The notes beneath the pieces are model-generated. The model saw only the letters and a program-made list of their open reading frames with translations. It made no database searches and was not told where the DNA came from. DNA of 12,464 nucleotides from Eubacterium sp. (GTDB lineage Bacteria > Bacillota > Clostridia > Lachnospirales > Lachnospiraceae). The stretch covers positions 1 to 12,464 of the forward strand of contig JAILSA010000211.1 in the NCBI GenBank assembly GCA_024697885.1, given 5' to 3'. The position numbers were made by a program, and so were the translations under genes. Positions 1-5,330 of this stretch are shown here, piece by piece (position 1 is the stretch's first letter; every line of letters starts with the position of its first letter).

Positions 1-20
1 CCTAAAAAACAATGTTTTAA

Positions 21-557
21 TTATACAAGCTCGATGAGTACTTCCATAGCTGCATCACCCTTACGTGGTCCGATCTTTACGATACGTGTGTAACCACCAT
101 TGCGGTCAGCATACTTTGGAGCGATCTCCTCGAAAAGCATGTTGGTAAGGTCAACCTCTTTGGTTCCCTTTTTCTTACCAGCTGTCTCTGTAGGAATCTC
201 CTTAACAGTGTACAGCACTTTCTTCATCTGACGACGAGCGTGAAGTCTAGAAGGAAGATCTTTCTTGATCTCTTTCTCTACTGTATCGAATACAGTAACT
301 TTCTTTCCATCTACTACTTCTTTTACTCTCTTGCCATCTTTATCTTTCTGAGCAACTTTTGCCTGAACCTTTACAGTCTCGTAATTGTCTTTCTCACGTA
401 CTGCAAGTGCAATCATGCTCTCAGCAATTCTACGAATTTCTTTTGCCTTAGCCTCTGTTGTAACAATTTTACCATGATACAACAAGTTTGTTACCTGATT
501 TCTCAGCAAAGCTTTTCTCTGGCTGGAAGTTCTTCCAAGTTTTCTATAGCCTGCCAT
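21..557 (-). CDS. rplQ: 50S ribosomal protein L17 with internal insertion
   Basis: Large-subunit protein that sits near the polypeptide exit tunnel. The N-terminus ([20 protein letters not shown]) and C-terminus ([20 protein letters not shown]) are textbook L17. The protein is 178 residues against about 120 in Bacillus and 127 in E. coli. The excess is mainly a Lys/Val/Asp-rich insertion at about residues 54-102, between the helix ending SMIALAVRE and the conserved LHARRQ, plus a smaller Lys/Gly-rich stretch at 124-134. The ATG start follows AAGGAGG by 7 nt. It is the last gene of the alpha block, 61 nt after rpoA. The frame is open throughout with no sign of a frameshift. The identity is certain; the role of the insertion is unknown. 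Confidence 0.98.
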   Translation of the reverse strand: MAGYRKLGRTSSQRKALLRNQVTNLLYHGKIVTTEAKAKEIRRIAESMIALAVREKDNYETVKVQAKVAQKDKDGKRVKEVVDGKKVTVFDTVEKEIKKDLPSRLHARRQMKKVLYTVKEIPTETAGKKKGTKEVDLTNMLFEEIAPKYADRNGGYTRIVKIGPRKGDAAMEVLIELV

Positions 558-618
558 GATTTATCCTCCTTGTATTCCTTGAGCGATACCCTGGGGCCGC
601 TCCCTCTACTTTTGAATC

Positions 619-1596
619 TTATTCAGCTTCTCCACCTTGTGCAAAGGACAATCCCATTTCATTTAACTTAGCCACAACCTCGTCTAAGGATTTTTTGCCC
701 AAGTTACGAACCTTCATCATCTCGTCCTGAGTCTTGTTAACCAACTCTCTGACGGTATTGATGCCTGCTCTCTTCAAGCAGTTGTAGGAACGAACGGAAA
801 GCTCTAACTCATCAATATTCTTATCCAGCTTCTTGTCATCATCTGCAGTATCATCTGTATCCTGCTTAACAAGAACGTCTGCGCTCTTAGCTGTCTCGGA
901 CAAGTCGATGAATGCGTTCAAGTGCTCGCTGAGCACCTTAGCTGCAAGGCTGATTGCCTCTTCTGGCTCCAATGTGCCATTGGTGAATACATCCAAAGTC
1001 AATTTATCGAAGTCAGTAATCTGTCCCACACGGGTATTCTCTACCTTCATGTTTACACGCTCGATTGGTGTGTAAATAGAATCGATAGGAATCATGTCGA
1101 TTGCTGTATCTTCTCTCTTGTTCTTGTCTGAGCTTACATATCCACGACCGTTGCTTACGATCATCTCAATGTAGAGCTTGGAATCAGCGCCACCGTTCAG
1201 TGTAGCAATTACCTGATCCTTGTTGATGATTTCAATATCAGCATCTGTTTTGATGTCTGCTGCTGTTACAACGCGCTCACCACTTACATCTAGGTAAATG
1301 GTCTTCTGCGCATTCAAGTCCTCGCTGTTGTTCTTAATAGCAAGGCTCTTGATGTTCATAACGATCTCAGTTACATCTTCTTTTACACCTGGAATCGTGC
1401 TGAACTCATGTACCACACCGTCAATCTTAATCTGGCTTACTGCTGTACCAGGCAAAGATGAGAGCATGATTCGTCTTAAAGAGTTACCCAAAGTAGTACC
1501 GTAGCCTCTTTCAAGTGGTTCTACTACAAAACGTCCATATTTTTTATCTTCAGAAATCTCTGCAATTTCAATTTTTGGTTGTTCAAATTCAAACAC
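619..1596 (-). CDS. rpoA: DNA-directed RNA polymerase subunit alpha
   Basis: Alpha subunit, whose dimer is the scaffold for RNA polymerase assembly. Length is 325 aa, normal for the family. The N-terminal domain (about 1-230) carries the dimerisation segment [20 protein letters not shown] at 31-50. An acidic flexible linker (about 245-260, Asp-rich) follows, then the C-terminal domain (about 262-318) with the helix-hairpin-helix region and [12 protein letters not shown]269 in SVRSYNCLK matches the UP-element-contacting Arg265 of E. coli. The start codon is GTG, chosen because AGGAGGG lies 8 nt upstream and the protein then begins in register with other alpha subunits. It lies 30 nt after rpsD and 61 nt before rplQ, so alpha is made alongside ribosomal proteins. 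Confidence 0.99.
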   Translation of the reverse strand: MFEFEQPKIEIAEISEDKKYGRFVVEPLERGYGTTLGNSLRRIMLSSLPGTAVSQIKIDGVVHEFSTIPGVKEDVTEIVMNIKSLAIKNNSEDLNAQKTIYLDVSGERVVTAADIKTDADIEIINKDQVIATLNGGADSKLYIEMIVSNGRGYVSSDKNKREDTAIDMIPIDSIYTPIERVNMKVENTRVGQITDFDKLTLDVFTNGTLEPEEAISLAAKVLSEHLNAFIDLSETAKSADVLVKQDTDDTADDDKKLDKNIDELELSVRSYNCLKRAGINTVRELVNKTQDEMMKVRNLGKKSLDEVVAKLNEMGLSFAQGGEAE

Positions 1597-1626
1597 TTAC
1601 TGGACCCTCCTTTTGGGTTTACTTAA

Positions 1627-2220
1627 TTACTTAGAGTACAACTCGACAATAAGCACATCGTTTACAGGAACATCAATCTCTGCTCTGGTAGGGATCTCTT
1701 TTACAACTCCGGAAAGTTTCTCCTGATCAGCCTCAACCCAAGCAGGTACTAATCTTGCACCAGTAACTTCAAGGATGTCTTTATATCTCTGAGCTCCTTT
1801 GAATTTTTCTGCAATTTCGATTACGTCGCCAGCTTTTACACTGTATGAAGGGATGTTTACTCTCTTGCCGTTTACAAGTACATGCTTGTGATCAACGATC
1901 TGTCTAGCTTCTTTTCTAGTTCTAGCAAATCCCATACGGAACAATACATTGTCAAGTCTGAGCTCCAGAAGGATCATCAGGTTATCACCTGTGGTACCAT
2001 ATTTCAATTTCTGCGCTCTTGCGAAGTAGTTACGGAAAGGTTTCTCCAATACTCCGTAGATGAACTTAGCTTTCTGCTTCTCTCTCAACTGAGAACCGTA
2101 CTCGCTCATCTTCTTGCCAACTCTGGCATTTCTTTTTGATTTTTTATCAATTCCCAAAAATACTGGGTCTAAATCCAAAGATCTACATCTTTTCAAAACA
2201 GGCGTTCTATCAATAGCCAT
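1627..2220 (-). CDS. rpsD: 30S ribosomal protein S4
   Basis: Primary 16S rRNA-binding protein that nucleates 30S assembly; in several bacteria it also represses its own operon by binding mRNA. Length is 197 aa. The N-terminal domain is the type without the zinc cysteine cluster (one Cys, at 12), followed by MSEYGSQLREKQK. The S4 RNA-binding domain (about 86-150) shows RLDNVLFRMGFARTRKEARQ and HKHVLVNGKRVNIPSY. It ends in LIVELYSK. The ATG lies 9 nt after GGAGG, in a 14-nt gap after rpsK. Location between rpsK and rpoA is the arrangement of many Clostridia and of E. coli, whereas Bacillus subtilis has rpsD elsewhere. That makes S4 a candidate regulator of the leader upstream of rpsM. Confidence 0.98.
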   Translation of the reverse strand: MAIDRTPVLKRCRSLDLDPVFLGIDKKSKRNARVGKKMSEYGSQLREKQKAKFIYGVLEKPFRNYFARAQKLKYGTTGDNLMILLELRLDNVLFRMGFARTRKEARQIVDHKHVLVNGKRVNIPSYSVKAGDVIEIAEKFKGAQRYKDILEVTGARLVPAWVEADQEKLSGVVKEIPTRAEIDVPVNDVLIVELYSK

Positions 2221-2234
2221 TCTTCATTTCCTCC

Positions 2235-2627
2235 TTACACTCTTCTGCGTTTTGGTGGTCTACAACCATTGTGTGGTACAGGTGTAACATCCTGAATACT
2301 TGTTACTTCAATACCGCAAGCCTGAATTGCACGAATAGCAGCTTCACGACCTGAACCTGGTCCCTTAACCATTACTTGTACTGACTTCAATCCGTGAGGC
2401 AATGCAGCCTTTGCTGCTGTCTCTGCAGCCATCTGAGCTGCATATGGAGTAGACTTCTTAGAACCACGGAATCCAAGTCCACCTGCACTTGCCCAGGAAA
2501 TTGCATTTCCTTCCATGTCTGTCAGTGTTACGATTGTATTGTTAAAAGATGACTGAATGTGTGCCTGTCCACGGTCAATATTCTTTTTGACACGTTTCTT
2601 TGTCACTTTTTTAACTTGTTTAGCCAC
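2235..2627 (-). CDS. rpsK: 30S ribosomal protein S11
   Basis: Small-subunit platform protein that contacts 16S rRNA near the mRNA exit (E site). Length is 130 aa, normal. Recognisable stretches are [18 protein letters not shown] near residue 20, [17 protein letters not shown] near 50, and the very conserved C-terminus [17 protein letters not shown]. The basic N-terminus ([14 protein letters not shown]) is typical. The start is GTG, 7 nt after AGGAGGT, and gives the family-normal N-terminus. It lies 17 nt after rpsM and 14 nt before rpsD, so these three are almost certainly cotranscribed. Confidence 0.98.
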   Translation of the reverse strand: MAKQVKKVTKKRVKKNIDRGQAHIQSSFNNTIVTLTDMEGNAISWASAGGLGFRGSKKSTPYAAQMAAETAAKAALPHGLKSVQVMVKGPGSGREAAIRAIQACGIEVTSIQDVTPVPHNGCRPPKRRRV

Positions 2628-2644
2628 TTGTCTTACCTCCTAAA

Positions 2645-3013
2645 TTATTTCTTCTTGTTTGCTACAGTACGTTTTGGACCTTTTCTTGTTCTAGCATTTG
2701 TCTTAGTCTTCTGTCCGCGAACTGGCAGACCCTTTCTATGACGAATACCTCTGTAGCAACCCATTTCCTGTAATTTTTTGATGTTCATAGCTACTTCTCT
2801 ACGAAGATCTCCCTCTACAACCTGTGTACGGTCGATTACTTCACGAATCTTTGAAACATCTTCATCCGTCAAATCTTTACAACGGATATCCGGATTAACA
2901 TTAGCCTCAGCCAAAATTCTCTTTGAGCTTGCTACGCCAATTCCGTAAATATAGGTAAGACCTATCTCAACACGTTTTTCTCTTGGTAAATCTACACCGC
3001 TAATACGAGCCAT
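2645..3013 (-). CDS. rpsM: 30S ribosomal protein S13
   Basis: Head protein of the 30S subunit. It forms intersubunit bridges with L5 and its C-terminal tail reaches the P-site tRNA. Length is 122 aa. The N-terminus [20 protein letters not shown], the helix-two-turn-helix region (about 15-60) and the signature [21 protein letters not shown] are intact, followed by the Lys-rich tail KRTVANKKK. The ATG lies 10 nt after GGAGGTG. Unlike the other genes of the block it is preceded by a 319-nt gene-free region with several hairpins, described separately, so its translation may be controlled from there. Confidence 0.99.
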   Translation of the reverse strand: MARISGVDLPREKRVEIGLTYIYGIGVASSKRILAEANVNPDIRCKDLTDEDVSKIREVIDRTQVVEGDLRREVAMNIKKLQEMGCYRGIRHRKGLPVRGQKTKTNARTRKGPKRTVANKKK

Positions 3014-3103
3014 GTGCGCTTTACACCTCCATTAATTATTTTGTAAATTTTTCCGGCACTATGTGCCAACTTCAATTTCGTGTGTTTTACAATAAACACA
3101 CTG

Positions 3104-3225
3104 CAGCCGCTTTAAATCACAACAACTTCTGAGATTAAGAACCCTTCCTTCTATATTATAGATACCTTCTATAAATAGGATGTTCAGGGAGACCTCTCAG
3201 CCGCTTACCGTTGCGATATCACAAC
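3104..3225 (-). repeat. Duplicated two-part module in the rpsM leader
   Basis: On the minus strand the pair GTTGTGAT ... AAGCGGCTG occurs twice. In the upstream copy GTTGTGAT (3218-3225) and AAGCGGCTG (3198-3206) are 11 nt apart. In the downstream copy GTTGTGAT (3116-3123) and AAGCGGCTG (3104-3112) are 3 nt apart. Seventeen matching bases in the same order, differing by an 8-nt indel, look like a degraded tandem duplication or a twice-used binding site. The intervening long hairpin arm separates the copies. Function is unknown. Confidence 0.6.
3147..3173 (-). repeat. Short direct repeat TATAGAAGG
   Basis: TATAGAAGG is present twice on the minus strand (3165-3173 and 3147-3155), with starts 18 nt apart. 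Both copies lie in the long hairpin arm of the rpsM leader. It may only reflect the A/T-rich stem sequence. Confidence 0.4.
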
Positions 3226-3275
3226 ACCCAGATATATGACGGTTGGATGCTGTAACACAGAAAGCAAGAACTTGA

Positions 3276-3281
3276 ATTATA
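3276..3281 (-). promoter_or_regulatory. Isolated TATAAT box, possible rpsM promoter
   Basis: A perfect TATAAT lies just downstream of the hairpin at 3295-3319 on the minus strand. The best -35 candidate is TTTAGG at a 15-nt spacing, which is poor and sits inside the hairpin arm. If real, it would start the rpsM-rplQ transcript near 3269 with a leader of about 255 nt. Weak on sequence alone. Confidence 0.2.
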
Positions 3282-3294
3282 TTTACACGAAAAT

Positions 3295-3319
3295 AACCTA
3301 AAGACACCTTCTTTAGGTT
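3295..3319 (-). terminator. Hairpin after rpmJ, terminator or leader stem
   Basis: A perfect 10-bp inverted repeat (AACCTAAAGA / TCTTTAGGTT) with a 5-nt loop begins 13 nt after the rpmJ stop codon. On the minus strand the tail is ATTTTC, a short U-tract, and the stem has only 4 G/C pairs, so termination would be partial at best. It is nearly symmetric and would also form on the plus strand, with a TTTTC tail. It could equally be an attenuator or a stability stem between rpmJ and rpsM. Confidence 0.4.
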
Positions 3320-3332
3320 TTCGAAATATTCA

Positions 3333-3446
3333 TTAGCCTTGTCTTTGCTTGTGTTTTGGGTTTTCGCAGATAATTCTGACTCTTCCCTTTCTTTTAATGA
3401 CTTTGCATTTTTCGCAAATTGGTTTTACTGATGATCTAACTTTCAC
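3333..3446 (-). CDS. rpmJ: 50S ribosomal protein L36, zinc-binding form
   Basis: The smallest large-subunit protein, stabilising 23S rRNA near the base of the L7/L12 stalk. I read 37 codons starting with GTG: N-terminus [21 protein letters not shown]-terminus [11 protein letters not shown], then TAA. All four zinc ligands of the C+ form are present (Cys11, Cys14, Cys27, His32). The length matches the family exactly. The start is fixed by AGGAGGG 7 nt upstream. It lies 77 nt after infA, a gap holding a promoter-like sequence and a hairpin, and 319 nt before rpsM. Because it is short and begins with GTG it is easily missed by automated gene finding. Confidence 0.97.
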   Translation of the reverse strand: MKVRSSVKPICEKCKVIKRKGRVRIICENPKHKQRQG

Positions 3447-3463
3447 AGTAATACCCTCCTTTC

Positions 3464-3498
3464 AAAAAAGTCCGAGTACAATTGTAACATAGGACTTT
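3464..3498 (-). terminator. Hairpin plus T-run between infA and rpmJ
   Basis: On the minus strand AAAGTCC (3492-3498) can pair with GGACTTT (3467-3473), followed at once by a run of T (3464-3469), the layout of an intrinsic terminator. The 18-nt loop contains the palindrome TACAATTGTA, which could add an inner stem. The main stem has only three G/C pairs, so strength is doubtful. The feature overlaps the promoter at 3481-3509. A transcript begun there would start inside the hairpin and escape it, whereas read-through from infA would meet it. Confidence 0.35.
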
Positions 3499-3509
3499 GC
3501 AAATTGCAA
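3481..3509 (-). promoter_or_regulatory. Sigma-A-type promoter upstream of rpmJ
   Basis: The minus strand carries TTGCAA (3504-3509), a 17-nt spacer, and TACAAT (3481-3486) preceded by TG plus one base, an extended -10. Matches are 4/6 and 5/6 with ideal spacing. The predicted start, near 3474, lies about 28 nt before the rpmJ GTG and leaves the full AGGAGGG in the transcript. TTGCAA also occurs at 3497-3502 and 3518-3523 nearby. It would drive rpmJ and probably the alpha block separately from infA. Confidence 0.5.
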
Positions 3510-3523
3510 GTGATAATTTGCAA

Positions 3524-3742
3524 TTATTTATCGCGCCAAACAATTCTACCTTTTGTCAAATCATATGGTGACATTTCCAAGGTTACCTTGTCCCCTGGCA
3601 AGATACGAATGTAATTCATGCGGAGCTTTCCGCTGATGTGGGCCAATACTACATGGCCATTTTCCAATTCTACCTGAAACATTGCATTAGGAAGTTTCTC
3701 TTTTACAACTCCCTCGATTTCGATAACGTCAGCTTTTGACAT
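3524..3742 (-). CDS. infA: Translation initiation factor IF-1
   Basis: Small OB-fold factor that occupies the A site of the 30S subunit during initiation and helps IF-2 and IF-3. Length is 72 aa, exactly the usual size. The N-terminus [20 protein letters not shown], the central [20 protein letters not shown] and the ending [13 protein letters not shown] are characteristic. The ATG lies 7 nt after AAGGAG. The gene is 69 nt after map; that gap contains a very stable hairpin but no gene. The small KOW-domain gene seen between map and infA in a number of Firmicutes is absent. Confidence 0.98.
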   Translation of the reverse strand: MSKADVIEIEGVVKEKLPNAMFQVELENGHVVLAHISGKLRMNYIRILPGDKVTLEMSPYDLTKGRIVWRDK

Positions 3743-3762
3743 TCTTTTACTCCTTTTCTTAT

Positions 3763-3798
3763 GTGCCCCTCTGGGCCGACAGCTGCCGGCCCGGGCAC
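3763..3798 (-). promoter_or_regulatory. GC-rich hairpin in the infA 5' region
   Basis: Outer arms GTGCCC/GGGCAC (3793-3798/3763-3768) and inner arms GGGCCG/CGGCCC (3787-3792/3773-3778) stack with a 4-nt bulge (3769-3772), and the inner stem can extend two pairs into the loop. Twelve to fourteen pairs, nearly all G-C, stand out from the A/T-rich surroundings. No U-run follows on the minus strand, so it is not an ordinary terminator. It ends 20 nt before the infA ATG, leaving AAGGAG free. Likely an mRNA stability or processing element; function not known. Confidence 0.55.
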
Positions 3799-3811
3799 CT
3801 TAAATACAAAA

Positions 3812-4564
3812 TTATACTAGCGATAATATTTCTGGATCCCCATCCGTAATTAAGATGGTGTTCTCATAGTGAGCTGATTTTGAACCGTCTCTGGTGACGC
3901 AGGTCCAGTCATCCTCCAAAATCCAGATGTCTTTTTTTCCTGCGTTGAGCATTGGCTCCACCGCCAGAGTCATGCCGGCAAGAAGCTTGATGCCCCGACC
4001 CAGTGGCTTGTAGTTGGGAATCATGGGATCCTCGTGGAGGTTCTGTCCGATTCCGTGTCCTGTCAACTCCCTTGGAAGGGAAAATCCATTGGCCTCTGCA
4101 TGTTTTTGAATCGCCGAGGAAATCTGATAGAGATGATTTCCAGCTCTGGCAAACTCAATGCCCTTGAAGAAGCACTCTCTTGTCACATCAATCAGCTTCT
4201 GATCTTCATCAGAAATTTTGCCAACAGCATGTGTTCTGGCTGCATCTGACTGGTATCCCTTGTAAATCACTCCTGCGTCCAGGCTGACTATGTCGCCCTC
4301 AAACAGGTGGTTCTTTTCATTGGGAATTCCATGGACAATTTCGTCGTTAATGGACACACAGATGGAGGCTGGATATCCCTCGTAATTTTTGAAGGATGGG
4401 ATGCAGCCTGCCTTGCGGATGAGCTCCTCTCCCAACTTGTCAATCTCCATGGTGGTGATGCCCGGTTGAATTATCTCTGCCAGCTGGTCGTGAACCTGGC
4501 CAAGTATTTTGCCAGCCTCTCTCATCAGCTGAATCTCTTCCTGAGATTTTACTGTTACAGCCAT
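3812..4564 (-). CDS. map: Methionine aminopeptidase, type I
   Basis: Removes the initiator methionine from nascent proteins with small second residues, acting at the ribosome exit. Length is 250 aa, pita-bread fold. The five metal ligands are all visible: Asp96 (SLDAG), Asp107 (QSDAAR), His170 (TGHGIG), Glu203 (AVEP) and Glu234 (HYENT). The substrate-contacting His79 is in VHGIP. There is no N-terminal zinc-finger or SH3-binding extension. The ATG lies 16 nt after the adk stop. The ribosome binding site (GAGAGG) is weaker than those of the neighbours, so translation may rely on coupling to adk. The adk-map-infA order is standard for the cluster. Confidence 0.98.
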   Translation of the reverse strand: MAVTVKSQEEIQLMREAGKILGQVHDQLAEIIQPGITTMEIDKLGEELIRKAGCIPSFKNYEGYPASICVSINDEIVHGIPNEKNHLFEGDIVSLDAGVIYKGYQSDAARTHAVGKISDEDQKLIDVTRECFFKGIEFARAGNHLYQISSAIQKHAEANGFSLPRELTGHGIGQNLHEDPMIPNYKPLGRGIKLLAGMTLAVEPMLNAGKKDIWILEDDWTCVTRDGSKSAHYENTILITDGDPEILSLV

Positions 4565-4580
4565 CTCTCTACCTCTCTTC

Positions 4581-5225
4581 TTAAGCCTCTAAGATTTTTA
4601 CGATAGCCTCAAATACGTCCTTCAAATCTACTGTTCCGTCTACCTCTTTGAGGATTCCCTCTTTATTATAGTAGTCGATCAGTGGCTGTGTCTGCTCATG
4701 GTATACATCCAATCGGTTCTTTACGGTTTCTGGCTTGTCGTCGTCACGAAGAATCAATTCTCCGCCACATGCGTCGCACTTGCCCTCTACCTTTGTTGGG
4801 TTGTACTTAATGTGGTAGGTTCCACCGCAGGATACACATGCGCGTCTTCCGCCCATTCTGCGAACGATATTCTCATCTGGCACCTCTACATCAATGGCAT
4901 AGTCAAGCTTCTCACCGATTTTGCTCAAAGCTTCTGTCAATGCCTCTGCCTGAGGAATTGTTCTTGGAAAACCATCCAATACATAACCTTTTTTTGCGTC
5001 GTCCTGAGCCAGGCGGTCTACTACCAGGTCTACTACCAATTCATCTGGAACCAGAGCACCCTTATCCATGTACTCTTTGGCCTTCTGGCCCAGCTCTGTG
5101 TTCTCCTTGATATTGGCACGGAAAATGTCTCCTGTGGAAATGTGTGGAACTCCGTATTTCTCTGAGATCATTTTTGCCTGTGTTCCCTTTCCTGCTCCAG
5201 GGGCACCTAACATAACAATTTTCAT
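4581..5225 (-). CDS. adk: Adenylate kinase, zinc-LID form
   Basis: Interconverts ATP + AMP and 2 ADP in the cytoplasm, balancing adenine nucleotides. Length is 214 aa. The P-loop GAPGAGKGT is at 7-15, the AMP-binding region begins with STGDIFR at 30-36, DGFPRT is at 84-89 and the LID runs from about 122 to 160. The LID carries a four-cysteine zinc site (Cys130, Cys133, Cys150, Cys153), typical of Gram-positive enzymes. The ATG is preceded by a modest AAAGG-type site. It lies 105 nt after secY, the longest gap of the spc part, with a promoter-like pair and a hairpin, so adk-map-infA may be partly independent of the r-protein genes. Confidence 0.99.
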   Translation of the reverse strand: MKIVMLGAPGAGKGTQAKMISEKYGVPHISTGDIFRANIKENTELGQKAKEYMDKGALVPDELVVDLVVDRLAQDDAKKGYVLDGFPRTIPQAEALTEALSKIGEKLDYAIDVEVPDENIVRRMGGRRACVSCGGTYHIKYNPTKVEGKCDACGGELILRDDDKPETVKNRLDVYHEQTQPLIDYYNKEGILKEVDGTVDLKDVFEAIVKILEA

Positions 5226-5273
5226 AAATACCTTTTTCCTTTCTTGAAAACTTTTTCAAAAAACTCCAAGCGA

Positions 5274-5305
5274 CCTCCTACCAAGAATAGACTTCTGGCA
5301 GGGGG
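5274..5305 (-). promoter_or_regulatory. Hairpin covering an AGGAGG, secY-adk gap
   Basis: On the minus strand CCTGCCA (5296-5302) pairs with TGGTAGG (5277-5283) with one wobble, GAA/TTC continues the stem (5293-5295/5285-5287) past a 1-nt bulge, and CC/GG (5304-5305/5274-5275) extends it past a mismatch. The loop is 5 nt. The descending arm includes the AGGAGG that would otherwise be a strong ribosome binding site. A run of six T follows only about 10 nt later, so it is not a clean intrinsic terminator. Confidence 0.4.
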
Positions 5306-5312
5306 CCGTCAA
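5284..5312 (-). promoter_or_regulatory. Possible sigma-A promoter for adk-map-infA
   Basis: TTGACG (5307-5312) and TATTCT (5284-5289) on the minus strand are separated by exactly 17 nt, matching the consensus at 5/6 and 4/6 positions. A start near 5277 would give adk a 5' region of about 52 nt. It sits in the longest spacer of the spc part, which supports it. The -10 box overlaps the hairpin at 5274-5305, so one of the two may be incidental. Confidence 0.4.
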
Positions 5313-5330
5313 GAGTTATCACACGATTGC

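Larger units (their letters stand above)
3014..3332 (-). promoter_or_regulatory. Candidate structured leader upstream of rpsM
   Basis: This 319-nt stretch between rpmJ and rpsM has no gene: the minus strand contains no ATG and I found no GTG frame with a ribosome binding site. Several inverted repeats can be seen. A 6-bp stem plus one wobble has arms 3210-3215/3220-3225. A long imperfect arm is closed by CTGAGA/TCTCAG (3195-3200/3129-3134), continues through GAAC/GTTC (3182-3185/3139-3142) and CTAT/ATAG, and ends in TTATAGA/TCTATAA (3168-3174/3156-3162). A perfect 8-bp stem has arms 3080-3087/3094-3101. A GGCAC/GTGCC stem has arms 3055-3059/3063-3067. The hairpin at 3295-3319 is listed separately. 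None of the stems near rpsM has a U-run. Such a leader in front of rpsM recalls the S4-binding leader of the E. coli alpha operon, but I see no clear match to it. Confidence 0.55.

Noticed and set aside
1..20. Possible rplQ terminator (AAAAC/GTTTT with T-run) at the left edge
   Set aside because: The stem is five mostly A-T pairs and the window ends at once; a real terminator, or further genes, may lie beyond the edge.
581..602. GAGCG/CGCTC hairpin in the rpoA-rplQ gap
   Set aside because: Only 5 bp with a 12-nt loop and no T-run; too weak to call a terminator or regulatory element.
3014..3060. TTGGCA-18-TACAAA as an rpsM-proximal promoter
   Set aside because: The -35 lies within the GGCAC/GTGCC stem, the -10 matches at only 4/6, and it would start transcription almost at the ribosome binding site. 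Not better than chance in an A/T-rich spacer.
3185..3206. CTGAGA near GGTAAGCGGC resembling the thi box of a TPP riboswitch
   Set aside because: The rest of the TPP aptamer consensus is not found and the context is an r-protein operon; CTGAGA is better explained as an arm pairing with TCTCAG at 3129-3134.
5062..5259. Minus-strand TTG frame of 65 codons overlapping the start of adk
   Set aside because: It is an out-of-frame reading of adk; the nearest AGGAGG is 14 nt from the TTG and the product resembles no family.
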